Shown here piece by piece: positions 24,494 through 34,595 of a DNA stretch of 57,354 nucleotides. The stretch covers positions 1 through 57,354 of the forward strand of contig JACRIJ010000073.1 in assembly GCA_016220095.1 (NCBI GenBank). The letters are read 5' to 3'. The notes under the pieces are model-generated. The model saw only the letters and a list, made by a program, of their open reading frames with translations, did no database searches and was not told where the DNA came from. Made by a program: the position numbers and the translations under genes. This DNA is from Planctomycetota bacterium (GTDB taxonomy: Bacteria > Planctomycetota > MHYJ01 > JACQXL01 > JACRIJ01). Positions within the stretch are counted from its first letter, which is position 1, and every line of letters starts with the position of its first letter.

Positions 24494-27400
24494 TTACTTA
24501 ACCTGCAATTTTTGTTTCAAATCGTCTATAAAAAAACCGGTTACCGCCTTCAGAGACGGGTCCAGTTCCACGGCCTTTTCAAGGTCTTTAAGCGCGTTTT
24601 CGTATTGGCCCATCTTATACAGGGCCATGCCGCGCGTATTATACGCCGAACCCAGTTTCGGATTCAGTTCCATGGCTTTTTCGGCATATTTTATGGCATT
24701 CTGCAAATCGCCGAGCTTTGACATCGTAGAAGCGCAATTGGAAAAAGCAACGGCGTTCTTCGGATTTATTTCCGCCGCCTTGCCGAAATACGCAAGGGCG
24801 CTTTCAAGCTCGTTTTTCCTGGCCTTAAGGACTCCTATGCTCAAATATATGCCGTCGTTCTGCGGGTCATTATTCATGGCAACAAAGTAATCCTCTAACG
24901 CACCGTCATAATCGCCGCTATTGTACTTGATCACACCCCGTTTGTAATTCGCCTCCGCGTTATTCGGCTCAAGCTGTATCACCATGGAATAATCCGCCTT
25001 TGCCCCTTCCATAACGCCCAGGAGTTCCTGCAATTTTGCCCGGCACGCGTAGTTATCCGCGTTTTTTGGTTCTATTTTTATAACAATTGAACTGTCGTCA
25101 TAAGCACCGCGCAGGTCGCCGACAGCCGCTTTGGCGTCTGCCCGCAGGGAAAAGACCTTCGTATTGTCAGGCATAATCGCTATGGAAGAGGAACAATCCT
25201 CAATTGCGCCTTTATGATCATTCTTTTTAAATTTCGCGAGGGCGCGGTTATAATAGGAATCATAATTATCCGGTTTCATTTTTATCACATAGCTGTTGTC
25301 TTCAATGCTCCCGTCCAGGTCGCCGGTCTGCAAACGGGCCATGCCGCGCCAGAAATAGTATCTTGGTTCTTCCGGCGTCAGGCGTATGGCTTCGGTCATA
25401 TCTTCGATGCTTCCCTTTATATCCTTCAGGTTATATTTTGCCAGGCCGCGATTGCCGAAAATTTCCGGATTATCCGGCGTTATTTTAGCGGCCGCGGTAA
25501 AATCCTCTATTACGCCGTTTATATCGCCAATGCTATCCCGCACCAATGCCCGCGCCACATAAACCTGCGCGTCATTCTTTACCGTTTTCAGGTATTCCGT
25601 CATATCCGCGATCGCGCCCTTCGCATCTCCTTCGCGCTTGCGCGCAAGCCCGCGCGAAAAATACGCCTCGGTGCAATCCGGTTTCAGCTTTATCACCATA
25701 TCGTAATCGGCCAGGCCGCCTTTCGCATCGCCGGTCTTATAGCGTATAAGACCGCGCCTGAGGTAAAATTCCGGATCGGGCTTTTTTGCGATAGCCGCCG
25801 TGAAATCATCTATGCCGCCGGCGCTGTCGCCAAGCTCAGTCCTTGCAAAACCGCGTTCATAATACGCCATGGGATCTTCAGGCGTAAGAACTATCAGCCT
25901 GGAAAAATCAGAAAACGCCTCCCTGAAATTTTTAACCCTCATATTAATAACGCCGCGGTTGTACAAAGGAATCGGATTCTTCTCATTTAACCGCAGGGAA
26001 ATATCTATGTCTTCAAGCGCGCCCTTGTAATCGCCTTTCATGTATTTTGTCATACTGCGGAAATTATACGCGCTCGCGTGGTCCGGGTTTATACGTATGG
26101 TTTCGGAAATGTCCCGTTCGGCTTCTTCATATTTATCCCGGTCCATGTTCATTTTCGCTTTAATCATGTACCCTTCGGCGAACTGGGTTTTTTTTTCAAG
26201 CGCTTTTGTTATGTAATCCGTCGCGGTTTCAAAATTGCCTATGTTCATGTAACACACCGCGAGCCAGAAGAGGAAATCCTCGGAACCGTATTTTTCGTAC
26301 CCTTTCTTAAGCAGGGCCACGCATGTTGCGGAATCAACCGAATAAAGGCGCATCGCTTCAAAAAGCGGCTTATATTTTTCAAACTGGTCCGGCATTGCGC
26401 CGGCGCCTGTTATTTTCTTGAAATCGGCAAGGGCCTTTTTCTCCAGTTCCTGCGCCAACACGCTCTTCATATCCGTATCCGCGCCCTTTGTCACTTCAAA
26501 ATACCTCTGAAGATATTGTTCCACGTAAACTATGCCGCGCAGGGCGTAAGCCATTTCATAATCGGGATTTATCCGAATTGCCGCAGTCAATGAAATCTCT
26601 GCTTCTTTAAGCCGGCCTTTTTCCCTTTGAAGCATAGCCTTATAGAAATACCCTTCGGCCAGCTGATACCGTGAAAGGGAATCGTCTATTATCTTAATGG
26701 CCTGGTCTATATGCGCCCAGACTTTTTCCATATTCGCATCTTTTTTATAGAACTCGGGAAATATCTGGGTCGCGTAAAGCCATCCCCGCTGGACTTCGCG
26801 GGACGCCTGCTGTTCCTTTGCTTTCGCATCATCTATGTTTTTCTGGCATTCCGCAATCCTTGCTTCAACTGCGCCGTCTTTTTTCGCCTGAAGGCATTTT
26901 ATGTATTCCTCTTTGGCCTTATCCCAGCTGTTCTCGGAGAATAATTTATCCGCCCGCGCGAGGTATTCCCGCGCCAATTTGGATTTCCCGGCGCTTTGCA
27001 CCCACAATCCGGCAAGAACGGACAGCAGTATAATCACGCCCGCGGCAATGCCCGCGAAACCCGCCTTGTTGCGTTTGATTTTTTTTGTCAGCTGATATGT
27101 CAGGGACACGGGCCGGGCCTTTATGGGCTCGCCGTTCAGGTATCTGTCCACGTCGTCGGCAAATTCGCCCGCGGACTGGTAACGCCGCTCCTTTTCCTTT
27201 TCCATCGCTTTGATTATTATAAGTTCAAGATCGTTATCCACGGATTTGTTCAATTTTGACGACGCCACAGGGTCTTTGAAAATGACGGCCTTTATTATGT
27301 CAATAAGCGATTCACCATCAAACGGAGGCCTGCCGGCACATATTTTATACAACAGGGAGCCGAGTGAAAAAATATCGCTCCGGCCGTCCAGCTCTTCGCC

Positions 27401-28198
27401 GTTCGCCTGTTCCGGCGACATGTACGCGGGAGTGCCTACGACCGTGCCCGCAACGGTCAGGTTGCTTTTTGACGAAACTTCCTTTGCCAGGCCAAAATCG
27501 GAAACCTTGGGAATTACCTCACCTTTTTTCCCGAATACGAGCAGAACGTTCTCAGGTTTCAGGTCGCGGTGGATTATATTCTCCCTGTGGGCGTAATCAA
27601 TGCCCTCCATTACTTTTTTCATTATTTTAACATATTCGTTGATGTTTTTTTTACTCGGGGCTTCGTATTCAGTCACTTCCTTTCCGCCGGATTTCTTTGA
27701 AAACCCCTGCCTCTGGCACCAGTATTCGTCAAGAGTGCCGCCGTCAACGTATTCCATGCATATAAAATAATTATCCTGATGCCTGCCGACCTCGTAAACC
27801 TGCAGTATGTTCGGATGTGAAAGCCTTGCGGAAGTCTGGGCCTCTCTTATGAACCTCTGGACGGCTTCATCATGGGCGGGGCTGTTTTCCGAGGAAATGC
27901 TTATCATTTTTATCGCGACATAGCGCTTCAGCGTGATATCCCATCCCTTGAAAACTTTTCCCATGCCGCCTTCGCCGATTTTTTTTATTATGACATATTT
28001 GCCGGAAATGACTTCCTGCCTGTTTATATACGCGTCGCGCACTTCTTCATCAGCAGTGGCGATAAAATCCGGCAGTCCGCCTGAAATCTGCACCATTTCC
28101 ATTTTACAGGCGGGGCAGTCGCGTTTCGCAGCCTGCGGACCGGAATTTTCAATAGAAACTGTTTTTTTGCACTGCGGGCATTGTAATGTTATCGGCAT
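24494..28198 (-). CDS. Zinc-ribbon Ser/Thr protein kinase with TPR array
   Basis: A 1234-residue signalling protein. Cysteine pairs CPQC and CPAC in the first 35 residues form a zinc ribbon. The kinase domain (about 65-335) has GEGGMGKVF, the catalytic HRDLKPEN, a DFG and TPAYMSPEQ. A single membrane segment at about 380-402 is followed by a long extracytoplasmic part with about fifteen or more TPR units of 34 residues (for example AYALRG, YYERGFA, YNRALAKF cores). The kinase is cytoplasmic and the TPRs lie outside. The start is either ATG 28198 (used here) or GTG 28204. The mazG-like gene is next. No phosphatase gene is in the window, and the substrates are unknown. Confidence 0.93.
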   Translation of the reverse strand: MPITLQCPQCKKTVSIENSGPQAAKRDCPACKMEMVQISGGLPDFIATADEEVRDAYINRQEVISGKYVIIKKIGEGGMGKVFKGWDITLKRYVAIKMISISSENSPAHDEAVQRFIREAQTSARLSHPNILQVYEVGRHQDNYFICMEYVDGGTLDEYWCQRQGFSKKSGGKEVTEYEAPSKKNINEYVKIMKKVMEGIDYAHRENIIHRDLKPENVLLVFGKKGEVIPKVSDFGLAKEVSSKSNLTVAGTVVGTPAYMSPEQANGEELDGRSDIFSLGSLLYKICAGRPPFDGESLIDIIKAVIFKDPVASSKLNKSVDNDLELIIIKAMEKEKERRYQSAGEFADDVDRYLNGEPIKARPVSLTYQLTKKIKRNKAGFAGIAAGVIILLSVLAGLWVQSAGKSKLAREYLARADKLFSENSWDKAKEEYIKCLQAKKDGAVEARIAECQKNIDDAKAKEQQASREVQRGWLYATQIFPEFYKKDANMEKVWAHIDQAIKIIDDSLSRYQLAEGYFYKAMLQREKGRLKEAEISLTAAIRINPDYEMAYALRGIVYVEQYLQRYFEVTKGADTDMKSVLAQELEKKALADFKKITGAGAMPDQFEKYKPLFEAMRLYSVDSATCVALLKKGYEKYGSEDFLFWLAVCYMNIGNFETATDYITKALEKKTQFAEGYMIKAKMNMDRDKYEEAERDISETIRINPDHASAYNFRSMTKYMKGDYKGALEDIDISLRLNEKNPIPLYNRGVINMRVKNFREAFSDFSRLIVLTPEDPMAYYERGFARTELGDSAGGIDDFTAAIAKKPDPEFYLRRGLIRYKTGDAKGGLADYDMVIKLKPDCTEAYFSRGLARKREGDAKGAIADMTEYLKTVKNDAQVYVARALVRDSIGDINGVIEDFTAAAKITPDNPEIFGNRGLAKYNLKDIKGSIEDMTEAIRLTPEEPRYYFWRGMARLQTGDLDGSIEDNSYVIKMKPDNYDSYYNRALAKFKKNDHKGAIEDCSSSIAIMPDNTKVFSLRADAKAAVGDLRGAYDDSSIVIKIEPKNADNYACRAKLQELLGVMEGAKADYSMVIQLEPNNAEANYKRGVIKYNSGDYDGALEDYFVAMNNDPQNDGIYLSIGVLKARKNELESALAYFGKAAEINPKNAVAFSNCASTMSKLGDLQNAIKYAEKAMELNPKLGSAYNTRGMALYKMGQYENALKDLEKAVELDPSLKAVTGFFIDDLKQKLQVK

Positions 28199-28323
28199 AT
28201 TCACCAGCGTTTATTTGAAGTATCAGCGACCCGTCTTCCCCGCAATATAAAAGCATTTTCCGCTTAAAAAGTAAAGAAAACTGAACTTTTCCGGCGTTTA
28301 GGCAGTGTAATTGATAAATCATA

Positions 28324-28351
28324 TTGACATACCGCGGTTTTTTGTTATAAT
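28324..28351 (+). promoter_or_regulatory. Sigma-70-type promoter of the HEAT protein
   Basis: TTGACA (28324-28329), 16 bp, TATAAT (28346-28351), with full consensus hexamers. The leader is about 38 bases and contains GAAGG just before the ATG at 28396. Confidence 0.75.
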
Positions 28352-28395
28352 AACGCTGTGCGTAATTTTAACCTGTATTAAGGTGTTGAAGGTAT

Positions 28396-30558
28396 ATGAA
28401 AAAAACAATTATTGCCATGACTGCAATCGTTCTGGTTGCTTTCGCCTCAATCGGACTCTGTGAAATATTCCCCTGCATGCTTATTAAAACCACGCCTCCA
28501 TGCGGAACGCCGTTTGACTGGATCCACAACAAACTTCCCCGCAGGCCCGTAATCTATAACAGGCCTTCCATGGAAACGCCCGGGCTCCCGGACGAACCTG
28601 ACAAAAAGACCCCGGGTAAAGACGCCACCGTAGTGGCCCAGAAAGACGCCACCCAGGTCGCCAAACTGGTGAAATCCTACTCTGTGCCGTTTGACCCGTT
28701 TTCGCAGGAATACCTCATGATAGCCTCGCAGGATATGATATGGCATCACCCCTGGGTAAATTCTCTCGGAGGCGAGCCATGCAAACCGGACCTGGATTAC
28801 GCCTTTGCCCGCATAATGATCATTACTTATTTCCAGATATCCATTTATCCGGATTCATTTCCCGAAGCCATGACGTCGCAATATATGCTTGAAATGGGCG
28901 AGCCGGCGCTGGCTTTCGCGGAGAATTCCTTCAAGGCAAAAGAATTTGTCTGCGATGACGGGCTCCGCAGTAATCCCGCCCAGGCAAAAGTAATAGCGGA
29001 ATACCTGAAAAAATCCATAGGCCCAGTGGCGCCTCAGCCGCCGCCGGAAGCCCTCAAGGGCGCTACGCCGCTTGAAACCATGATCAACCGCCTTATCGTG
29101 GAAGAACTCGGCAAGAATTATTACTACTCCGGGGACATGAAATTCGCCTACCGCCTGCGCCAGTTGGGGCAGGATGTCCTGCCTTACCTTATTGAGGCCG
29201 CGAAAAATAACGGGCATTCGCTGATAAGGCACAACGCGGTCGCCCTGCTCGGGTCGTTTGACGACCCAAAGGCAACGGAAACCCTGCGTGAAATATTGAA
29301 AAGCGATGATTTTGTCTCGCGCAACCGCGCGCTTTCCGCCCTGATACAGAAAGGCGATAAGGAAATAGTGCCTTTCCTGATTGATTCGCTCGCAAACTCA
29401 AAAGACAAGTATTTCAAATGCTATGCCGCCTATGCGCTCGGAGCTATCGGTGGCGGTGAGGCCGTCAAGCCCCTGCTGGATTATCTTAATTCGGACCCCA
29501 ACAACACGGACGTGCTCTGGTCCGTAATTCCCGCCTTGGGCTTTATAGGGGATTCAAGGGCCGAAGTCATCAAGACGCTCAAAGACCTGGTGGAAAAAAA
29601 GACCTTTGCGACGCGCGCCATGGCACTGTATTCCCTCTACGCCCTCGGAGATGAATGGGCCGAAAAAGAACTCGGCTTTGACAACCCGAAAAACATGAAA
29701 GACCTGGACCCTCTGAAAAAGCTGGATCCGCCGGCTTATTATATGGCCATAGGACTTATGGGCAAGGACGGCAAGAAAAACAAATCCCTGCTCATGGCGG
29801 TTGCGAAAAATAAAATGTACGACCTTCAGGTGCGGCTTACGGCTATGCAGAAAATAGACTTTACCAAAGACGATATCGCAAGCATGAAAAAGGATTTTAT
29901 TGATAAGGTCAACAACCAGGAAAACGAGACCCCCGCGATACTGCAGGGATATATCCTTTACAAATTGCTCGCTCTTGAAGACAAGACCATCCAGAAAACA
30001 GCCAATAAACTCATGGACCAGGCGTCAGAAAATTTCGGAAAGTTCACGGCCCAACTGGAAGGTGGCGGCTTTGAAGGCGTAATGGCGCTCCGTATCCTGG
30101 GCGCCCTCGGCCTTAATAAAGAAAAGGATTTGAAAGACACCATAAGAAAAATAATAGAAAAACTGAAGGATAAACCTCTCAAAAAAGACGATAATCAGGC
30201 GGTTATTTTCGTTTCAAAGGCGCCGTTCGTTGAAACGCTGATTCTGGAACTGTCTAAATTGCAATCAAAAGAGGCCGTAAACAAACTCCTTGACCTTTTG
30301 AAAAAATCAGATTTCCCGTGCCACGCCGAAATCATCCAGGCCCTCGCCGACGTTCCCTATGACAAATCCATTGTTGAAGCCCTTGTAAAACAGCTTTCAA
30401 GCGAGGACGGCTGGACGCGGTATTGCGCCTATTCATCCCTCAAACGGATTACGGGAAAGGATTTCAACTGCGAATGGGTGTTTGACCCGCAGAATGAACG
30501 CAAGGCAATAGTAGACCAATGGGAAACCTGGTGGGGAGAAGAGGGGAGTAAGAAATAA
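28396..30558 (+). CDS. Large secreted HEAT-repeat protein
   Basis: A 720-residue exported protein. The signal peptide has the hydrophobic core AIVLVAFASIGLC, and a short Pro-rich segment follows it (about 30-85). HEAT-type repeats are clearest at about 265-400 (RHNAVALLGSFDDPKATETLREIL; CYAAYALGAIGGGEAVKPLLDYL) and again at 560-690. The protein ends LKRITGKDFNCEW...WETWWGEEG, in outline the same ending as the HEAT proteins at 21324 and 38716. The stop overlaps the next start (TAATG), so the two are coupled. It is likely a periplasmic scaffold; partners are unknown. Confidence 0.82.
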   Translation: MKKTIIAMTAIVLVAFASIGLCEIFPCMLIKTTPPCGTPFDWIHNKLPRRPVIYNRPSMETPGLPDEPDKKTPGKDATVVAQKDATQVAKLVKSYSVPFDPFSQEYLMIASQDMIWHHPWVNSLGGEPCKPDLDYAFARIMIITYFQISIYPDSFPEAMTSQYMLEMGEPALAFAENSFKAKEFVCDDGLRSNPAQAKVIAEYLKKSIGPVAPQPPPEALKGATPLETMINRLIVEELGKNYYYSGDMKFAYRLRQLGQDVLPYLIEAAKNNGHSLIRHNAVALLGSFDDPKATETLREILKSDDFVSRNRALSALIQKGDKEIVPFLIDSLANSKDKYFKCYAAYALGAIGGGEAVKPLLDYLNSDPNNTDVLWSVIPALGFIGDSRAEVIKTLKDLVEKKTFATRAMALYSLYALGDEWAEKELGFDNPKNMKDLDPLKKLDPPAYYMAIGLMGKDGKKNKSLLMAVAKNKMYDLQVRLTAMQKIDFTKDDIASMKKDFIDKVNNQENETPAILQGYILYKLLALEDKTIQKTANKLMDQASENFGKFTAQLEGGGFEGVMALRILGALGLNKEKDLKDTIRKIIEKLKDKPLKKDDNQAVIFVSKAPFVETLILELSKLQSKEAVNKLLDLLKKSDFPCHAEIIQALADVPYDKSIVEALVKQLSSEDGWTRYCAYSSLKRITGKDFNCEWVFDPQNERKAIVDQWETWWGEEGSKK

Positions 30559-31076
30559 TGCGCCGATACGCCGTCACATGCCTAAGCATTGTCCTGGGGG
30601 CATTTGCCGCTTTTATCATATTTGCGAACATCCGAAAGCCGTTCACGGCGCCGCAGGAAAACCCGGTTCCTATTTCTGTCTCAAGCGGCCGCTATCCGGA
30701 ATTCCTCAAGGCGTCGCTCCAGATGAATGTAAAACTTGAAGATAAAACGCTCTGGATATTCCTTGCCAACAAGTCCGTTGACACCCCTCTGCCATCTGAA
30801 GAACCGCACAGAACCATAGTTTGCTCCATTGATATTTTTGATGAAAACAACAAAAACGCCGGGTCTTACCGTGAATACTTCAGGCCTAAAAACCCGCTTG
30901 AAATCAAGGAAACCCCGTCGCACCAGATCCCGGCCAGCCAGACAATAAAATTCGCCTATGATATAACCCTGCCTCACGGTATCGCGCGCATAAGATTGAC
31001 TTACGAAGATTTTTCAAAGATGTGGCAGAGCGGCTCGTCAACCCTGCTCCTTGATGAAAAGAAAGTAAAATTCTAA
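30558..31076 (+). CDS. Small exported or membrane-anchored protein
   Basis: A 172-residue protein I do not recognise. One N-terminal hydrophobic segment (about 5-25) is either a signal anchor or a signal peptide. The remainder looks beta-rich (VKLEDKTLWIFLANKSV; ASQTIKFAYDITLPHGIARIRLTYEDF, read in parts), similar in general form to immunoglobulin-like or interaction domains. It is coupled to the HEAT gene through TAATG and may act with that protein. No enzyme motif is visible. Confidence 0.7.
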   Translation: MRRYAVTCLSIVLGAFAAFIIFANIRKPFTAPQENPVPISVSSGRYPEFLKASLQMNVKLEDKTLWIFLANKSVDTPLPSEEPHRTIVCSIDIFDENNKNAGSYREYFRPKNPLEIKETPSHQIPASQTIKFAYDITLPHGIARIRLTYEDFSKMWQSGSSTLLLDEKKVKF

Positions 31077-31218
31077 CGAAGTAACCGGTAACCAGTAGCG
31101 AACAGCAAGGGACGAGGGACGAAACGAAAGAATGACGGTATGATAGAATGCTTCTAAATGAACACTCTATCATTAGTGGTTAATTGCTCGACTATCAGTC
31201 TCTTAGGATTTATTTGAT

Positions 31219-32229
31219 ATGAAATTTTTGTTCTTAACAGGCTTATTTACAGCAGTTTTACTGCTCCCGTCCTGCGGCGGTTCCGGACACGGCGAGGTCG
31301 TCGTATATACCTCGCTGGATGAGGTTTTTTCCGGGCCGATTCTTGACGAATTCAAAAAAAACACCGGCATAGACGTAAAAATTCTTTCGGATACCGAAAC
31401 CACAAAAACCGTCGGCCTGGCAACGCGCCTGATTGAAGAAAAAGAGCATCCCATGGCCGACGTGTTCTGGAATAACGAAATCAGCTGGACCATCGTCCTC
31501 AAACAAAAAGGACTGCTCGCCCCTTATACCTCAGCTTCCGCCGCCGACATTCCTGACCGGTTTAAGGACCCCGAAGGATGCTGGACCGGGTTTGCCGCAC
31601 GGGCAAGGGTTATACTGTATAACACCAACCTTGTTAAAGCTGAAACAGCGCCTGAATCCGTATACGACCTTCTGAAACCGGAATTCCGCGGCAAGGTTGC
31701 TATAGCACAACCGATATTCGGCACTACTTATACCCATGCCGCCGCGTTATTCGCCTGCCTCGGCGAACAAGATGCTAAACGGTTTTTCATCAAGCTTAAA
31801 GAAAATGACTGCAGGCTCGTGTCCGGAAACTTCATGGCCGCTAAAATGACCGCCGACGGCGAGGCCTTCGCCTGCCTTACAGATACGGATGACGCAAACG
31901 AAATGCTCACTGCCGGCAAGCCGGTAAAAATGGTCTTCCCTGATAAGAACGGAATGGGCGCGCTTATCCTGCCGAATACCATCGCGCTTATCAAAAACGG
32001 CCCAAATCCGGAAAACGGAAAGAAATTGATTGACTTCCTGCTTTCAGCCGGCACGGAACAAAAGCTCGCCCGGCTCAAATCGGCGCAGATGCCCGTCAGA
32101 AAAAACATACAGCCGTACAGCTCCATTTTCAGCCTGGAAAACATCAGAGCTATGGTCGTAAGCTATGAAAAAATTGCCGCACAGCTGGAACCTGCAAGGG
32201 ATTTTATTTACAGCGACTTTTTGAAATAA
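31219..32229 (+). CDS. Iron(III)-type ABC transporter substrate-binding lipoprotein
   Basis: A 336-residue periplasmic binding protein of the FbpA/FutA cluster. The signal peptide ends in a lipobox (LPSC, C19), and the mature protein starts with a typical VVVYTSLDEVFSGPILDEF. The DVFWNNE segment, then FAARARVILYNT and the RGKVAIAQP motif, match the iron-binding group. The protein is probably anchored to the outer face of the inner membrane. A permease gene overlaps its stop codon and an ATPase gene follows, so this is a complete importer. Ferric iron is the usual substrate of the family; a phosphonate or thiamine relative cannot be excluded. Confidence 0.9.
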   Translation: MKFLFLTGLFTAVLLLPSCGGSGHGEVVVYTSLDEVFSGPILDEFKKNTGIDVKILSDTETTKTVGLATRLIEEKEHPMADVFWNNEISWTIVLKQKGLLAPYTSASAADIPDRFKDPEGCWTGFAARARVILYNTNLVKAETAPESVYDLLKPEFRGKVAIAQPIFGTTYTHAAALFACLGEQDAKRFFIKLKENDCRLVSGNFMAAKMTADGEAFACLTDTDDANEMLTAGKPVKMVFPDKNGMGALILPNTIALIKNGPNPENGKKLIDFLLSAGTEQKLARLKSAQMPVRKNIQPYSSIFSLENIRAMVVSYEKIAAQLEPARDFIYSDFLK

Positions 32230-33818
32230 TGAAAAAATTCTACGCATTCTTTATCGCGATTTTTACCACACTGCTCCTGCTTCCGGTTTTTTACATGGTT
32301 TTCCTGGGCATTGCGAAGCCGGATACGGAATTCCTGCGCCTTGTGATAAACGACCCGAGATACAGGAATTTGTTTTTCAATTCGCTTACCATCGGTTTTT
32401 TCACCTCTGTTTTTTCGGTTGTCCTCGGATTTCCTCTCGCGTACGCCATCGCAAGAATCAAATTACCGTTTCGCCGCGTTATAGAAAACGTTTTTCTCAT
32501 ACCGTTATTAATTCCCTCATATTTTCTTGCCATTGCGTGGGTTTTCCTCGCCGGAGACAACGGCATTATTACGAATGCCCTCAGAACACTGCCGGGCGTT
32601 AACATTGCGGTTTCGCCCTTATACAGCACATGGGGTGTGATTCTCATCCTGACTCTTTCGTATTTTCCGCTTGTTACGCTATTGACGCTTACCGGACTGC
32701 GAAACATTGACTTGAACCTGGAAAAAGCCGGATGGCTTGCAACTTCGCGGTTCCGGGCGTTTACCGGCATATCACTGCCTTTGATACTGCCTTATGTTTT
32801 GGGAAGCGCTATACTGGTCTTTGTCCTGGCGCTTAATAATTTTGACGTGCCGTCCATCCTGCTGGTGAACGATATTTATCCAATGGAGATATTTTACCAA
32901 TTCAGCGTTTTTTACAAACCTGAACGCGCCATGCTCCTCGCCTTACCGCTGATTTTGACGGCTTTTGCCGCGATCTTTGCATGGTACCTGCTGTTTAAAA
33001 ACCGCAGTATAATAACCATAGGCTCAGGCTGGCGCGCCCCGGAATATCCTGAAAACGGCAGGATAGCCGGGTTTTCCGCGTTTATATTTGCCGCATTACT
33101 GATGACAGTTGCGGTTATTCTGCCTTTGGCGGGATTGGTTGCGCAGGCGCGCTCGGTTGGCGCGATATCAGGGGCGTTTTCTCTCGCTTACAAAGAAATG
33201 CTGAATAGCCTGATAATTGCTTTTATTACAACCGTATTGAGTATCGTATTCGGAATAATTATAGCGCACGCGATTGAACGCAGGACAACGCGCCTGAAAG
33301 GGCCTGTCCTTGCTCTGCTCATGGTGCCGCTTATAGTGCCGGGTTCGGCCATCGGCATAGGCCTTATAAAAATGTATAATCACGGTATTTTTTTATGGAT
33401 ATACGGGACGATATTTATCGTCGTGCTCGGACTGCTGGCCCGCTTCATAATCATACCCGTCATTTCCATTTCAGGGGCCATTAAAATGATGGATCCATCC
33501 CTGGAAAACGCGGCCGCGGCGCACGGCGCGGGATATAAACGAATCCTTGCGAAAATAATCTTTCCATTAACCGGCCAGGCGATAATCGCTTCGGCAGTAC
33601 TGTGTTTTATCTTCTCCCTGAACGAACTGCCGGTCGCCATAATGGTAAACCCGCCGGGATTCAATACCATATCAGTCCGCATATATTCCCTGTTCCATTT
33701 CGGGCAGGAACAGGCGGTCGCGGTTTTGTGCCTGATTATGACCGGTGTGACTGTTGTGCTTTACGCCATACTAATGCTGTTGTTTAAGAGAAAAGGAAAT
33801 TCCGGACATGGAAATTGA
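32229..33818 (+). CDS. Iron(III)-type ABC transporter permease (fused two-domain)
   Basis: A 529-residue permease with about twelve membrane segments, made of two repeats of the ABC permease domain in one chain, as in FbpB. The two EAA-type loops read LEKAGWLATSRFRAF...LPLILP (about 158-182) and LENAAAAHGAGYKRIL...FPLTG (about 424-447). Its ATG overlaps the stop codon of the binding protein (TAATG) and its end overlaps the ATPase start by 11 bases, so all three subunits are translationally coupled. Confidence 0.92.
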   Translation: MKKFYAFFIAIFTTLLLLPVFYMVFLGIAKPDTEFLRLVINDPRYRNLFFNSLTIGFFTSVFSVVLGFPLAYAIARIKLPFRRVIENVFLIPLLIPSYFLAIAWVFLAGDNGIITNALRTLPGVNIAVSPLYSTWGVILILTLSYFPLVTLLTLTGLRNIDLNLEKAGWLATSRFRAFTGISLPLILPYVLGSAILVFVLALNNFDVPSILLVNDIYPMEIFYQFSVFYKPERAMLLALPLILTAFAAIFAWYLLFKNRSIITIGSGWRAPEYPENGRIAGFSAFIFAALLMTVAVILPLAGLVAQARSVGAISGAFSLAYKEMLNSLIIAFITTVLSIVFGIIIAHAIERRTTRLKGPVLALLMVPLIVPGSAIGIGLIKMYNHGIFLWIYGTIFIVVLGLLARFIIIPVISISGAIKMMDPSLENAAAAHGAGYKRILAKIIFPLTGQAIIASAVLCFIFSLNELPVAIMVNPPGFNTISVRIYSLFHFGQEQAVAVLCLIMTGVTVVLYAILMLLFKRKGNSGHGN

Positions 33819-34551
33819 ATTTAAGCGCGTATCAAAACGTTTCGGCGCGATAAGCGCGGTGAAGGACTTGAACATTAAAACCCCGCCGCGAAAATTAACC
33901 GCGCTCCTGGGGCCTTCGGGCTCGGGCAAAAGCACCGTATTATCGCTCATTGCCGGGCTCACAACGCCGGACGAAGGCGAGATATGGATGAACGGCCGTA
34001 TTGTTTCCGGGCCGGGCAGGATTATCGTACCGCCGGAAAAACGCGAAATCGGAATGGTCTTCCAAACGCTGGCCTTATGGCCGCACATGACGGCAAAAGA
34101 CAATATAAGATTTGTATTGAAAGGCCGGTGCACGAAGGAAGAAGCGGACAGGAAGGCGGATGAGATATTGGCCATGGCGGATATAGGGCGCTATGCGGGG
34201 ACGTTCCCCGGCGCGATGTCGGGCGGAGAGCGCCAGCGGCTCGCGCTCGCAAGGGCATTGGTAGCAAGGCCTAAGTTTTTATTGCTGGATGAGCCGTTAA
34301 TCAATCTTGACCGTTATCTCGTAAAAAAACTCATCGGGGAGATAAAGGCATTCCACGAAAAATTTGAAACCACCACGGTTTACGTGACGCACGACTATAC
34401 GGAAGCGGCCGCATTAGCGGACGGTATTGCAATCATCCGGGACGGAAAACTCGTCCAGGCCGGCACATTCGCGGAGATAATAGCACATCCGGCGGATAGT
34501 TTTGTAAGCGATTTCATCAACGACAGCCGTCTTAATGAATCGGGGCGTTAG
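33808..34551 (+). CDS. Iron(III)-type ABC transporter ATP-binding protein
   Basis: A 247-residue ABC ATPase. The Walker A GPSGSGKST (about 35-43), signature SGGERQR (about 137-143), Walker B FLLLDEP (about 156-162) and H-loop YVTHDYTEA are all intact. It lacks the extended C-terminal regulatory domain of 350-residue FbpC proteins, so it is the short form. It overlaps the permease gene by 11 bases and closes the operon. Confidence 0.93.
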   Translation: MEIEFKRVSKRFGAISAVKDLNIKTPPRKLTALLGPSGSGKSTVLSLIAGLTTPDEGEIWMNGRIVSGPGRIIVPPEKREIGMVFQTLALWPHMTAKDNIRFVLKGRCTKEEADRKADEILAMADIGRYAGTFPGAMSGGERQRLALARALVARPKFLLLDEPLINLDRYLVKKLIGEIKAFHEKFETTTVYVTHDYTEAAALADGIAIIRDGKLVQAGTFAEIIAHPADSFVSDFINDSRLNESGR

Positions 34552-34595
34552 TCTCTAAGCCCTCAACTTCTACGTAAGAGACGCGAACTATTTTT

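Noticed and set aside
24527..27630. Several long open frames on the plus strand inside the kinase-TPR gene
   Set aside because: They are mirror frames of the TPR-coding strand with no ribosome sites and low-complexity Arg/Phe/Ile-rich products.
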